From positions 22,701-86,700 of the forward strand of contig DYKN01000009.1 of NCBI GenBank assembly GCA_020722575.1: DNA of 64,000 nucleotides. The letters run 5' to 3'. A model generated the notes under the pieces. It saw only the letters and a program-made list of their open reading frames with translations, ran no database searches and was not told the origin of the DNA. Position numbers and translations under genes: made by a program. Positions 9,604-19,341 of the stretch are shown piece after piece. Source of the stretch: Rikenella microfusus (GTDB taxonomy: Bacteria > Bacteroidota > Bacteroidia > Bacteroidales > VadinHA17). The first letter of the stretch is position 1, and each line of letters begins with the position of its first letter.

Positions 9604-10521
9604 ATGCCAAGAGTCACATTTGAAGAATTACTTGATGCCGGTGTACATTTCGGGCATCTTAAAAGAAAATGGAATCCAGCCATGGCTCCATATATATTTA
9701 TGGAACGTAATGGAATCCACATTATTGATCTTGAAAAGACCATTGAAAAGCTTGAGGAAGCTGCATCAGCCATGAAGCATATTGCCCGTTCGGGTAAAAA
9801 AATTCTCTTTGTTGCAACAAAGAAACAGGCTAAAGAGATAATTGCTGAGTTGGCAAAAAGTGTTGGTATGCCTTATGTTACTGAAAGATGGCCAGGCGGT
9901 ATGCTTACAAACTTTCCCACAATCCGCAAGGCAGTTAAGAAGATGGCCTCAATTGACAAAATGGCTTCCGATGGCACTTTCGCCAACATGGCTAAGCGTG
10001 AGAAATTGCAGATAATGCGCCAGAGAGCCAAACTGGAGAAAAACCTTGGAAGTATTGCTGATCTTACCCGTTTGCCGGCAGCCATATTTGTTGTAGATGT
10101 ATGCAAAGAAAATATTGCTGTCCGCGAAGCCATCCGGCTTGGTATCCCGGTATTCGCCATGGTTGACACAAACTCTGATCCCTCAAACATTGATTTCCCG
10201 ATTCCAGCAAACGACGACGCTTCAAAATCTATATCAGTTATCGTGAGTGCACTCTGCAAAGCTATTGAAGAAGGTCTAAATGAAAGAAAACTTGAAAAAG
10301 ACAAAGAAACAACTCCTAAAGACAAACGTGAAATAAGAAAAGAACTTAAGACTCAGGCTGTCCCTGATGCAATTATTGATACTATTGTGAATGACGAGGA
10401 AGAAGTTGAAATCAAGACTGAAAGAAAATCAATAAAAATATATGCTGACGAAGAAGAGGATCTAGAAGCACTGAGTGAAGCAGAAAATGAAGTTGATGTT
10501 GAAAATGATGAAGAGGAATAG
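9604..10521 (+). CDS. rpsB: 30S ribosomal protein S2 with acidic C-terminal extension
   Basis: S2 is a late-assembling small-subunit protein. I use the ATG at 9604 because homologues start at this point (MPRVTFEELLDAGVHFGH); an upstream TTG at 9538 would add 22 unrelated residues. The core shows GVHFGHLKRKWNPAMAPYI, WPGGMLTNF, LPAAIFVVDV, AIRLGIPVFAMVDTN and a PIPANDDA element. After about residue 220 a 75-85 residue tail follows, strongly charged and ending in a glutamate/aspartate run. Bacteroidetes S2 proteins often carry tails, but this one is long. tsf follows after 27 bp, as usual. Confidence 0.96.
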   Translation: MPRVTFEELLDAGVHFGHLKRKWNPAMAPYIFMERNGIHIIDLEKTIEKLEEAASAMKHIARSGKKILFVATKKQAKEIIAELAKSVGMPYVTERWPGGMLTNFPTIRKAVKKMASIDKMASDGTFANMAKREKLQIMRQRAKLEKNLGSIADLTRLPAAIFVVDVCKENIAVREAIRLGIPVFAMVDTNSDPSNIDFPIPANDDASKSISVIVSALCKAIEEGLNERKLEKDKETTPKDKREIRKELKTQAVPDAIIDTIVNDEEEVEIKTERKSIKIYADEEEDLEALSEAENEVDVENDEEE

Positions 10522-10548
10522 AATTGTTTAAATTAAAGATTTAATATA

Positions 10549-11379
10549 ATGGCAAATTTTACGACTGAAGATGTTGTTAAACTGAGAAAAGTTACTCTTG
10601 CAGGCATGATGGATTGCAAAAGGGCACTTGAAGAGGCCGAAGGTAACTTCGATAAAGCGGTGGAGATCATCAGGAAAAAAGGACAGGCAGTTGCCAATAA
10701 ACGTTCTGACCGCATTGCAACAGAAGGTGCTGTTCTGGCAAAAGTAATGCCGTCCGGGAACCTTGGAGCAATGATCGTGCTCAATAGCGAAACTGATTTC
10801 GTTGCCAAGAATGACGAGTTCCTTAAGCTTGCCAATAATATACTTAACATTGCTTTAGCAAATGCCCCCGCCAACCTTGATGCACTTAAGGCACTCAAAC
10901 TCGATGGTACTCCTGTTGCAGAAAAAATTATTGAATTTATTGGAATAATCGGAGAAAAAATTGAACTCTCATTTTACGAGAAAATTGAAGCTCCATACGT
11001 TCAGGCCTATGTGCATCCGGGAAACAAACTGGCATCACTGGTCGGTTTCTCAAAGAAAGGCCTCGATATTCAGATATATAAGGATATTGCCATGCAGGTT
11101 GCCGCTATGAATCCTGTTGCAATTGATAAAAACGATGTGAAACCAGAAATAATTGCCCAGGAGATTGAAATCGGAAAGGAACAGGCACGCAGAGAAGGAA
11201 AGCCGGAAGAAATGCTGGAAAAAATCGCACAGGGAAAACTAAATAAATTTTTCAAAGAAAGTACTCTTCTCAATCAGGAATTTATCAAAGACAATAAACT
11301 TAGTGTCAGACAATACCTTGAATCAGCCGATAAAGAGCTTAAGGTAACAGGTTTTATCCGCTTCGCACTAAATATTTGA
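10549..11379 (+). CDS. tsf: Elongation factor Ts
   Basis: EF-Ts exchanges GDP for GTP on EF-Tu. The 276-residue protein shows the N-terminal UBA-like domain (KLRKVTLAGMMDCKRALEEA, residues about 10-29), the TDFVAKNDEF core motif at about 82-91, and two core repeats followed by a coiled region. It follows rpsB in the conserved order and is closed by a strong intrinsic terminator about 35 bp after the stop. Confidence 0.98.
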   Translation: MANFTTEDVVKLRKVTLAGMMDCKRALEEAEGNFDKAVEIIRKKGQAVANKRSDRIATEGAVLAKVMPSGNLGAMIVLNSETDFVAKNDEFLKLANNILNIALANAPANLDALKALKLDGTPVAEKIIEFIGIIGEKIELSFYEKIEAPYVQAYVHPGNKLASLVGFSKKGLDIQIYKDIAMQVAAMNPVAIDKNDVKPEIIAQEIEIGKEQARREGKPEEMLEKIAQGKLNKFFKESTLLNQEFIKDNKLSVRQYLESADKELKVTGFIRFALNI

Positions 11380-11413
11380 CTCAGATAAAATCAATCTTAA
11401 CAATAAACAATGT

Positions 11414-11444
11414 AAAGCCATCTTCCCATGATGGCTTTTTTATT
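11414..11444 (+). terminator. Intrinsic terminator after tsf
   Basis: A perfect 9-bp stem (AAAGCCATC paired with GATGGCTTT) with a 7-nt loop is followed by a T-rich run. It lies just downstream of tsf and before pyrH, so it ends the rplM-rpsI-rpsB-tsf transcript. Confidence 0.85.
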
Positions 11445-11497
11445 TTATTAATTTAAGCATTATTACTACTTTCGCTGTAACCAATCATAAGAACGTG

Positions 11498-12220
11498 ATG
11501 AGATACAAACGTATATTACTTAAATTAAGTGGCGAGGCGCTTATGGGAAACGAAAACCAGAGTATATCGGTAAAAGTGCTTCGGGAGTATGTTTCACAGA
11601 TTCTGGAAGTTTCAAATACAGGTTGCGAAGTAGCTATAGTTATCGGCGGGGGTAATATTTTCAGAGGTCTCAGCGGTTCAGAGGAAGGATTTGACAGGGT
11701 CAAAGGCGACCAGATGGGAATGCTTGCAACAGTAATAAACAGCATTGCTCTTGAAAATGAAATTATCAAACAGGGGGGGAAGGCGGCTCTTTTCACATCG
11801 GTAAGGATGGAGCCGATCGGGGAACTCTATAACCGCGACAGGGTGAACAGAGCACTTAAAGACCAATTCATCTGTCTTCTTGCGGGAGGAACCGGTAACC
11901 CATTTTTTACAACCGATACAGCAGCAGCCCTCCGCGCCGTTGAATTGTCAGCCAACGTACTTCTTAAAGGAACACGTGTCGATGGAGTCTATACTGCTGA
12001 CCCCGAAAAAGATAGTAATGCAAAAAAATTCGAAAAGATCACCTATGATGAGGCAATCAGGTTAAACCTCAAAGTAATGGACTCTACAGCATTTACAATG
12101 TGCCGAGACAACAAAATGCCAATCGTTGTTTTTAATATGAATAAGAAAGAAAACCTTAAAAAAATTGTTGAAGGTATAACCATAGGCACATTGATATTCT
12201 CTCCAGACTTTGAAATTTAA
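11498..12220 (+). CDS. pyrH: Uridylate kinase (UMP kinase)
   Basis: PyrH phosphorylates UMP to UDP in pyrimidine nucleotide synthesis. The product of 240 residues shows the amino-acid-kinase fold motifs: KRILLKLSGEALMG at the N-terminus, VIGGGNIFRG near 50-59, GGTGNPFFTTDTAAALRA near 130-147 and GVYTADPEKD near 165-174. I use the ATG at 11498; an in-frame GTG lies one codon earlier. It sits between the tsf terminator and frr, the common tsf-pyrH-frr order. Confidence 0.97.
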   Translation: MRYKRILLKLSGEALMGNENQSISVKVLREYVSQILEVSNTGCEVAIVIGGGNIFRGLSGSEEGFDRVKGDQMGMLATVINSIALENEIIKQGGKAALFTSVRMEPIGELYNRDRVNRALKDQFICLLAGGTGNPFFTTDTAAALRAVELSANVLLKGTRVDGVYTADPEKDSNAKKFEKITYDEAIRLNLKVMDSTAFTMCRDNKMPIVVFNMNKKENLKKIVEGITIGTLIFSPDFEI

Positions 12221-12238
12221 GGTATTTTACTATTTTTG
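12209..12238 (+). promoter_or_regulatory. Bacteroidetes-type promoter for frr
   Basis: TTTG at 12209-12212 (overlapping the last codons of pyrH), an 18-bp spacer and TATTTTTG at 12231-12238 match the -33/-7 consensus. The frr ATG follows 33 bp downstream, so frr can probably be transcribed apart from pyrH. Confidence 0.55.
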
Positions 12239-12270
12239 TTGCGCTTTAACTAGTTGAAAAAATTCAGGAC

Positions 12271-12834
12271 ATGAATGAAGAAATTGAACTGGTACTCGAC
12301 GAAGCAAGGGATAGAATGCAAAAAGCCCTTGAACACCTTGAACATGAACTTGCAAGATTACGTGCAGGAAAGGCAACACCTGCTCTGCTCGATGGCATAA
12401 CAGTTGATTATTACGGAGTAAATTCTCCGCTTAACCAGGTCTCAAATATTCATACTCCCGATGCGCGGACCATCCTTATACAACCGTGGGAGAAAAGTAT
12501 GCTTGGTGTTATTGAAAAAGCCATTCTTGCAGCCAACATTGGACTAACACCTATCAACAACGGTGAAGTCATCAGAATAAATGTCCCCCCTCTAACAGAA
12601 GAAAGACGACATCAGCTTGTAAAACAAGTAAAAAACGAGGGTGAAACTGCTAAAATAAGTATAAGGAACTCCCGTAAATGGGCAAACGATGAACTGAAAA
12701 AACTTCTGAAAGAAGGACTTCCTGAAGACCTTGAAAAAATTGCCGAGGAAGATGTACAGGAAATGACAGACGATTTTACGGCAAAAGTTGACAAAGTAAT
12801 TACCCTCAAGGAAAAGGATATTTTGACAGTCTGA
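12271..12834 (+). CDS. frr: Ribosome recycling factor
   Basis: RRF splits the post-termination ribosome together with EF-G. The 187 residues fit the family, with LARLRAGKATPALLDGI at about 28-45, TPDARTILIQPWE near 65-78, and NVPPLTEERRHQLVKQVK near 106-124. It is in the usual tsf-pyrH-frr order and has its own promoter. The next gene downstream is on the opposite strand. Confidence 0.97.
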   Translation: MNEEIELVLDEARDRMQKALEHLEHELARLRAGKATPALLDGITVDYYGVNSPLNQVSNIHTPDARTILIQPWEKSMLGVIEKAILAANIGLTPINNGEVIRINVPPLTEERRHQLVKQVKNEGETAKISIRNSRKWANDELKKLLKEGLPEDLEKIAEEDVQEMTDDFTAKVDKVITLKEKDILTV

Positions 12835-12926
12835 ATTATCCAGTCTGAAAAATATAAAATGTATCTCAATTAAATTGCTGAGGATCAGACATCATACCTG
12901 TAATGTTAAATTTTTATGTAAAATAC

Positions 12927-15320
12927 TTATTTTCCTGATTTTATAAGTAGTGTATACTTTGCATTTGCCTTTACTGCCTGCTCACTGAAAAGATCTCTGT
13001 AGAACAATCCATTGATATACCGGTCGGTTTGTGACAGATAAAACTCACTCGCTGGAATACCTGAATTGCCTGTCGGTATTACCGTCAATGACTCATCCCA
13101 GTTGGCTGTATTGTAAATATGTCTCTCCGATGCCCCATGGTTGACAACAAAACCAGCTTTGTAGGAATAGGGGCAAACAGTATGACCACTTCCTCCAACC
13201 CTGTATTCACGCGAATTAAACCTGAATATCCTGTCAAGAATTTTCACAGTTCCAAGCGGATGGGTAATTATTATTCTATGTATATCACCCCATTTCCACT
13301 TTAAAGTATCAGATCCATATTTGTTCGATAATTCAGAGATAGAGGCCTTAAAACTTCTGATAATAATATCATCAAGGTTTTCAACATTATTCGTTCTTTT
13401 ATCATCAACCAATTCATCCGGTCCTTCGGTAATGATACGATATACATAATAATCTCGATATGTACCATCGAGCGACTCATAGGAATCCTCCAGTTCATCG
13501 GCAAGAAGATTTTCGGGGAAAGCAAATCTGAAAAATTCAAAAATAGACGGGGCAACCAGATCCTTGTTCATATCATAATTCCATTTTTTAAGAATCTCCA
13601 TGGCATCTGATTCAAGAGGGCTCAGGTTGACAGCTTTCTGCATAGAATTAATTATCAGCGGTGTAAGACGAGCAGCATAGTCGGAATGCTGGTCAGTTAT
13701 CATCCGTTTAAAATCATCCAGCGACATTGTCTCCTTTTCCTCAAGCATTTGCCTTATCCTGTTTATTCTATAGGGCAGAGCAAATCCCACACTGATATAA
13801 TAAGGATAATCATCATTCACAGTTTTATTGTTTGCCGAAGATACATACCCCGACGGAGGATTATATACAAAAGGCAATTCCTCAAAGGGCACATATCCTT
13901 TCCAGTCCCATTCAGTAGTTTCTCCTTTTCTAATTAATGTACCAGGCCCTTTTCTCAGAGGGATTCCACCGCCAGTATTAAGCCCTATATTACCTTCAGT
14001 GTCAGCGTATACAAAATTTTGACTGATCGATCTGAAATGGCTAATTGCTTCCCTGAATTCATTGAAATTTGATGCCCGGTTAAGCCGAAAAATGGTCAGT
14101 ATCTCATTACTTTCATCGTAACCAGACCATTTCATTGTAAGGCACGCATTCTTAATTTTTTCAAATCCCGATATTACTGGCCCCCTGTGAGTAAACCTGA
14201 GAATCATTGTTGTATCGCTACCTCCCTTAATCTTTATCACTTCCCTCTTAATCCTCATGTTTACCCATTCTCCGTTCAGGAGATACTGATTTGAATCGGC
14301 AGGATTCAATTTTTCTTCAAAAAGATCAATATCATCAACCATAAGATTGGTTAATCCCCATGTTATCTTTTCATTATGGCCTGCTACAATAAATGGTTCA
14401 CCAGGTACAACCACACCTGTGACATTAAGTTTTCCCGGAACAATATGATGAAACTGTATCCAGATACCTGGAGAGCCAAAACTTAGATGCATATCATTAC
14501 ACATAACCGGTTTTCCCGTGGTTGTTTTGCTGCCTGAAACAGCCCAGTTATTGCTCCCAGAAAACGATGAAAGACCAAGCTCCTGTAGAGTATTATAAGA
14601 GGCAATCAGGCTTCTGATATTATTTACTGCTTTATTGTCGAGGCTGAACTCAGGATAAACCACTGTGCATTTCGCTTTCCAGTCGGGTATGAGCAATCTG
14701 GCTTTCTCTTCACCTAATTTATTTATAAGCATATAATTACAAAGATCGGAATAGAGATTATCTGAAGCCAGATCCCATCCCATGTAACCAATAATATTCG
14801 TCAGATCGATCAATGTCCATGGTTCAGGCTTATAGCCAAGAATCCTGAACTCAGGAGGAAGCTTTTTCCCGGCATCCTTGATATATGAATTGACTCCGTC
14901 TATAAATGCCTGAAGGAATGAAATAATCTCAGAAGGTGTACTGGCAAGTACTTTTTCAGATTTGGTTGTCATTTCCAGACTTCTAAGAAAAAGATCCGTA
15001 CCGATATAATCTTTCCCGAAAATTTCAGAGAGACGCCCTGTTGTGGCACGTCGTATCAGATCCATCTGCCATAAACGCTCCTGTGCCATAATATAACCTG
15101 TAGCCATATAAAGGTCGTGTTCATCTCCAGCAAAAATATGTGGCATACCCCGTTCATCACGATAAACCTCAACACTACCATTCAAACCTGAAAGAACCAG
15201 CTCACCATTATATTCAGGTAAAGCACTTCGGCTTATAACTTTGACAATAATTAATGCTGCAATAACAGCTACTATTACAAGTGTCAAGACCGAAAAAAGA
15301 ATAATTTTCAAGGTTTTCAT
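12927..15320 (-). CDS. Penicillin acylase family N-terminal nucleophile hydrolase
   Basis: Family members cleave amide bonds (penicillin G, acyl-homoserine lactones or other acylated amines) after autocatalytic maturation. The 797-residue precursor has an N-terminal membrane anchor or uncleaved signal (residues 5-28), an alpha-chain region with ERLWQMDLIRR near 81-91, and the autocleavage/nucleophile motif SGSNNWAVSG with the predicted catalytic serine at about 256. The beta chain follows with KPVMCNDMHLSF, a typical substrate-pocket segment. The protein should act in the periplasm. The natural substrate cannot be predicted. It is followed on the same strand by no close gene; the radical SAM gene lies 45 bp upstream. 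Confidence 0.92.
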   Translation of the reverse strand: MKTLKIILFSVLTLVIVAVIAALIIVKVISRSALPEYNGELVLSGLNGSVEVYRDERGMPHIFAGDEHDLYMATGYIMAQERLWQMDLIRRATTGRLSEIFGKDYIGTDLFLRSLEMTTKSEKVLASTPSEIISFLQAFIDGVNSYIKDAGKKLPPEFRILGYKPEPWTLIDLTNIIGYMGWDLASDNLYSDLCNYMLINKLGEEKARLLIPDWKAKCTVVYPEFSLDNKAVNNIRSLIASYNTLQELGLSSFSGSNNWAVSGSKTTTGKPVMCNDMHLSFGSPGIWIQFHHIVPGKLNVTGVVVPGEPFIVAGHNEKITWGLTNLMVDDIDLFEEKLNPADSNQYLLNGEWVNMRIKREVIKIKGGSDTTMILRFTHRGPVISGFEKIKNACLTMKWSGYDESNEILTIFRLNRASNFNEFREAISHFRSISQNFVYADTEGNIGLNTGGGIPLRKGPGTLIRKGETTEWDWKGYVPFEELPFVYNPPSGYVSSANNKTVNDDYPYYISVGFALPYRINRIRQMLEEKETMSLDDFKRMITDQHSDYAARLTPLIINSMQKAVNLSPLESDAMEILKKWNYDMNKDLVAPSIFEFFRFAFPENLLADELEDSYESLDGTYRDYYVYRIITEGPDELVDDKRTNNVENLDDIIIRSFKASISELSNKYGSDTLKWKWGDIHRIIITHPLGTVKILDRIFRFNSREYRVGGSGHTVCPYSYKAGFVVNHGASERHIYNTANWDESLTVIPTGNSGIPASEFYLSQTDRYINGLFYRDLFSEQAVKANAKYTLLIKSGK

Positions 15321-15365
15321 AAGAATAAAATTTAATCAGTTGAAGTTATAATATTCAATTTAATT

Positions 15366-16328
15366 TCAAATAACTATACCATGCAAACCTTCAGTACAAT
15401 TTCTGCACATGGAAATTTTTGAACGACCTGAAAGCACCATTCTCCTGAACCTGTAGTTCTTCTCCCCGTACCAGATATCCCTGAAAGATGAATTATTAAG
15501 GTTACCCAGCACAAAATTTCCATCTTTGTCAAAACAGCATGGAAGTACATCTCCATCCCATGTAATAACAGGGTTGAACCAGCTTCTCAGACAGCGGTTT
15601 TTTAAACGGTTCTTCAACCTGTAACCATTTTCATCCCGTATATACCTCCTGAACCTCTCTATTGAAGGAAGCCATTGATCAAAATCATTACTGATAATCT
15701 GCATTGATTTCAACTGAAGCTTAAATCCATTCTCCCGTGCAAGGTTTTTGATAGCAGGTATTTGATGCTCATTGTGTTTGTGCACAAGATACTGTACAAC
15801 TATATCCGGGCCTGACCCATTTTTTCTTTTTCTTTCAATAAGCTTTCTCAGGCCATTATATACTGTTTCGAAATCTCCACCTCTGCGATAAACCGAATAA
15901 GTTGACTGATCCGTACCATCAAGGGAAATAATTAATCTGCTTATATCAGAAAAAATTAGCTTCGTGATGTTTTCATCGGTCAGAAAATGACCATTTGTTG
16001 AAACAGTGATTTTTATGCCACCAGCCATTGAAACAAATCTGAAGAAATCAGGATGAAGCATAGACTCCCCCTGAAAATATAGGTTCAAATTCAGCAGGTA
16101 AGGTTTTAGTTCCGATATAATTTTATCAAAGAGATCGATACTCATATAACCCTTTGCTCTTGTCAGCAGGCCTGCACCTGATGGACATTCAGGGCAGAAA
16201 AGATTACAAACGTTGGTAAGCTCAACATTAACAGCAGCTGGCATCCCTGAAATATTAATTTTCCCAGTTGCGATAGTAGTTAAAAAGGTTAATGCCAGTC
16301 TGCCTGAATTAATCAATTTTGTTATCAT
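15366..16328 (-). CDS. Radical SAM protein with SPASM-type C-terminal domain
   Basis: The 320-residue protein has the radical SAM cluster motif CNLFCPEC (cysteines at about 41, 45 and 48) followed by a TIM-barrel-like core with STNGHFLTDE and LIISLDGTDQSTY. A C-terminal cysteine-rich part (CLRSW, CCFDKDGNFVLGN, CRNC) is consistent with a SPASM/twitch domain carrying extra 4Fe-4S clusters. Such enzymes modify peptides or carbohydrates or serve as maturases. No small precursor peptide is seen next to it. It lies upstream of the penicillin acylase gene on the same strand. The substrate is unknown. Confidence 0.85.
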   Translation of the reverse strand: MITKLINSGRLALTFLTTIATGKINISGMPAAVNVELTNVCNLFCPECPSGAGLLTRAKGYMSIDLFDKIISELKPYLLNLNLYFQGESMLHPDFFRFVSMAGGIKITVSTNGHFLTDENITKLIFSDISRLIISLDGTDQSTYSVYRRGGDFETVYNGLRKLIERKRKNGSGPDIVVQYLVHKHNEHQIPAIKNLARENGFKLQLKSMQIISNDFDQWLPSIERFRRYIRDENGYRLKNRLKNRCLRSWFNPVITWDGDVLPCCFDKDGNFVLGNLNNSSFRDIWYGEKNYRFRRMVLSGRSKISMCRNCTEGLHGIVI

Positions 16329-16475
16329 GAGTAATATTTCTCTTGGATTCTGAAAATTAACAAATTTGTATATTTTTTTCCATTTTTTTAGGGTATAGAC
16401 ATGGTTTAACGGTCAATATCATGGAAAGCATAAATGTAAATTCCTGAAAAAATCAATAACAAAAACCAAAAAACC

Positions 16476-17789
16476 ATGAAAAAGAGAAATGTTTTTCAAA
16501 TTGCAGTACTGATTATATTAACGGTACTGGTATCAGATCTGGCTGTTCTGGCGGGAAAGCCAAAAGATAAAAAGAAACCCGACCAGCAGTCGATTCTTGT
16601 CCTGAGAGGCAAAGTTGTTGACAAAGAGACTCTTGCTCCTTTAGTTTTTGCATCAATTTCCGTAAAGGAGACAAATGTAGCAACGGTAACCAACATCGAC
16701 GGTGAATTTATTATCAAGGTTCCCGAAACCGAAGTATCAAAAAACCTTGAAATATCTTTTATTGGTTACAAAAACAAGGTTATTCCGCTCATTGAGCTCA
16801 AGGATGATGGATTCAGAAATATAATTACCCTTGAGCCGGCGCCTATTCCTTTGAAGGAAATAATCATCAAACCGGTGATGCCTGATGATATTATTAACAA
16901 TCTTCTCAGTAATATTTCGAAGAATTATCCAAATATTCCGAACCTGATGACTGCATTTTACAGGGAGACTATCCGTAAAAACAGGAATTATATCTCAATC
17001 GGTGAAGCTCTTGTTGAAATTTTCAAAGCTCCCTATCAGAATGATCTGAGGTTTGACGCCACCCGTATTTATAAAGGGAGAAAGAACACTGAAATGGCGA
17101 AATCCGATACTGTATTGTTTAAACTGCAGGGTGGCCCGGTTACTGCACTTGAGCTTGACCTCATTAAAAATCCTGAGGCTATTATCACTCCTGAAGCAAT
17201 TAAGTATTACGATTATAAGCTCACAGGAGTTGTTGAAATAGACGGCAGATCAAATTATATAGTCGAATTCAGCCAGAAAGGTGGAATAACCATGCCCCTT
17301 TTTCTGGGCAAACTTTTTATCGACACAAAGAGTTATGCACTTTCAGCTGCAGAGTTTGGCTTAAACCTTTCAAATCAGGAAGAGGCTGCCAGCCTGTTTA
17401 TAAAGAAGAAACCTCTTGGAATGACTGTAATACCGGAGGCAACCTCTTATCTTGTAAAATACCGCGAACAGGACGGGAAATGGTATTTCGCTTATTCAAG
17501 GGCAGAGGTCAGATTTAAAGTAAACTGGAAAAGAAAACTTTTCAATACTCACTATACGACAATGTCAGAAATTGCAGTAACTGACCGGACGGAAGAAGAA
17601 GTTATTAAATTTGCAGGGCGGGAGAAACTGAGATATACTGATATCTTTCTTGATGAAGTATCAGCATTTGCTGACGAAAATTTCTGGGGAGAATATAATG
17701 TAATTGAACCCGACCAGAGCATCGAACAGGCAATCAGGCGGCTTGCAAGAAAGGTTAAATTCAGTGATCGGCCACCGGAACAAGAGTGA
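16476..17789 (+). CDS. Exported carboxypeptidase-like regulatory domain protein, first paralogue
   Basis: The 437-residue product has a signal peptide (residues 1-27), a CarboxypepD_reg-like beta-sandwich domain (about 43-125, GKVVDKETLAPLVFASISV) and a long C-terminal region of unknown function starting at IIIKPVMPDDIINNLLSNI. The C-terminal region is clearly related to that of the gene at 19342-20895: both share AFYRE, EALVEIFKAPY versus EAIVEIYKSSY, and a final REFWGDF/ENFWGEY element. There is no TonB plug or barrel. It ends 23 bp before the ECF sigma gene, so it may be in the same transcript. I do not know the function; a surface or periplasmic sensing or assembly role is only inferred from context. 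Confidence 0.75.
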   Translation: MKKRNVFQIAVLIILTVLVSDLAVLAGKPKDKKKPDQQSILVLRGKVVDKETLAPLVFASISVKETNVATVTNIDGEFIIKVPETEVSKNLEISFIGYKNKVIPLIELKDDGFRNIITLEPAPIPLKEIIIKPVMPDDIINNLLSNISKNYPNIPNLMTAFYRETIRKNRNYISIGEALVEIFKAPYQNDLRFDATRIYKGRKNTEMAKSDTVLFKLQGGPVTALELDLIKNPEAIITPEAIKYYDYKLTGVVEIDGRSNYIVEFSQKGGITMPLFLGKLFIDTKSYALSAAEFGLNLSNQEEAASLFIKKKPLGMTVIPEATSYLVKYREQDGKWYFAYSRAEVRFKVNWKRKLFNTHYTTMSEIAVTDRTEEEVIKFAGREKLRYTDIFLDEVSAFADENFWGEYNVIEPDQSIEQAIRRLARKVKFSDRPPEQE

Positions 17790-17812
17790 CACTCTAATCT
17801 CACAATATAAGA

Positions 17813-18346
17813 ATGCCGGAAACAGGGAAAATAATAAGGAGGATCAGGCAAGGCGACATAAATGAATTTGAAAAGCTTTTCCGGTCCTCCTATGTCTCCC
17901 TAATTAAATATGCAATCACACTGGTGAAAGACAGAGATTCGGCAGAAGAAATAGTCCAGGATCTTTTTGTCAGATTATGGCAGGAAAAAGAGAATCTGTC
18001 AATACGAAGTTCTCTGACAGGATATCTTTTCAGGGCTGTACATAACCGCTGCATTCATCACTTAAACCATCAGCAGGTTATTAAAAAACATGTCGGTAAT
18101 ACCCTAAATTCGTATTCCGAACTGGCGCCCGCAGCTGATGAAGAGTTAAATTACCGGGAACTTCAGGATAAGATTACAACCGTTCTTGAACGTCTTCCCG
18201 AACAATGCAGCAGAATTTTCTGCATGAACAGGTTCGAAGGCCTTAGTTACCGCGAAATAGCCGAAAAACTTTTAATATCAATTAAAACCGTCGAAGCTTG
18301 CATAAGTAAAGCATTAAAAGAATTTAGAAAATCGTTTTCATTTTAA
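17813..18346 (+). CDS. ECF-type RNA polymerase sigma factor
   Basis: The 177-residue protein has sigma region 2 (about 20-85, with EEIVQDLFVRLW) and region 4 (about 120-170, LPEQCSRIFCMNRFEGLSYREIAEKL, a helix-turn-helix). The form is that of the Bacteroidetes-expanded ECF group controlled by FecR anti-sigma factors. The FecR-like gene starts 4 bp downstream, and an STN-domain protein follows it, giving the sigma/anti-sigma/transducer order of cell-surface signalling. The target promoters are unknown; autoregulation of this locus is likely but not shown. Confidence 0.93.
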   Translation: MPETGKIIRRIRQGDINEFEKLFRSSYVSLIKYAITLVKDRDSAEEIVQDLFVRLWQEKENLSIRSSLTGYLFRAVHNRCIHHLNHQQVIKKHVGNTLNSYSELAPAADEELNYRELQDKITTVLERLPEQCSRIFCMNRFEGLSYREIAEKLLISIKTVEACISKALKEFRKSFSF

Positions 18347-18350
18347 TAGT

Positions 18351-19331
18351 ATGAAATACTCACACAAAAATACCGGAATGAAAAAACAGAATCGATCAGG
18401 AATATTTTCATTAAAAGAAAAATCCAAACCGATGAAGGGTAAAACACACACTTCAGATAAAATTGAGATGGCTGAAAAACTTATAAAAAACATTTCAGAA
18501 GCGGAAATTCCGGGTGGAATTGATGTTGATGCCGCATGGGAAAAGGTCAGTTCAAAAATATCCGTTGAATACAAAACTTTTCCGATTACAAGGCCCATTT
18601 ATTTAAACCTTCTGAGGATTGCTGCCGTTTTCATTCTGTCAATAGTTCTGGGAGCATCATTATATTATATCTACAACACCATTTCCCCATACAGGAATGT
18701 GGTTATTGCAACAGGAAGTAATGAAAAGAATAAGGAAATTATTTTACCCGACGGTAGCAGGGTCTGGCTTAATCATAATTCCCGCCTCACCCATCCCGCA
18801 AAATTTAACTCAAAAATAAGAAAAGTAAAGCTGGCAGGTGAAGGATTCTTTGAAATTTTAAAACAACAGGGCAACCCGTTTGTTGTTGATGCCGGAAAAG
18901 CCAGAATTACGGTAACAGGAACATCATTCAACGTTATCACCAGCAACGACTCGGGTGAAGTTGAAGTATTCGTAAGCGAAGGAAGTATTATTGTCTCGGG
19001 TGAAAAGATGGATAGCATAAAACTGGAGCCTGGCTACATAGGGATAACAAGTAATAAAACAATCCACAAATCACTAAATACCAATATGAATTATCTGGCA
19101 TGGCGAACCGATATACTCGTTTATGAAAACACGCGTTTGCAGGACGTTTTCAATGATCTTAAAAGAGTATATAATATTTCTGTAACTGCTTCTGATACTT
19201 CAATTTACGAAAAAACCTTAACAGCTGTTTTTGAAAGGGAACCGGAGGAAACAATTATTCGAATAATTTGTACTACCTTTAACCTGAGTTACGTGAAAGA
19301 AGGTAAGAGGGTGTTTCTTTCAAATAAATAA
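18351..19331 (+). CDS. FecR-family anti-sigma factor
   Basis: FecR proteins span the inner membrane and hold or activate an ECF sigma factor in response to an outer-membrane transducer. The 326 residues have a cytoplasmic N-terminal part (1-85), one membrane helix (about 86-108), the FecR domain (about 120-225, with LPDGSRVWLNHNSRLTHP and GEGFFEIL) and a C-terminal DUF4974-like domain (about 250-326, TRLQDVFNDLKRVYNI). The gene starts 4 bp after the sigma factor stop. The STN-domain gene follows after 10 bp. Confidence 0.93.
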   Translation: MKYSHKNTGMKKQNRSGIFSLKEKSKPMKGKTHTSDKIEMAEKLIKNISEAEIPGGIDVDAAWEKVSSKISVEYKTFPITRPIYLNLLRIAAVFILSIVLGASLYYIYNTISPYRNVVIATGSNEKNKEIILPDGSRVWLNHNSRLTHPAKFNSKIRKVKLAGEGFFEILKQQGNPFVVDAGKARITVTGTSFNVITSNDSGEVEVFVSEGSIIVSGEKMDSIKLEPGYIGITSNKTIHKSLNTNMNYLAWRTDILVYENTRLQDVFNDLKRVYNISVTASDTSIYEKTLTAVFEREPEETIIRIICTTFNLSYVKEGKRVFLSNK

Positions 19332-19341
19332 AATATTAAAT

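Noticed and set aside
9873..10325. 150-residue minus-strand frame antisense to rpsB
   Set aside because: It mirrors a highly conserved coding sequence on the other strand and has no protein-like features of its own.
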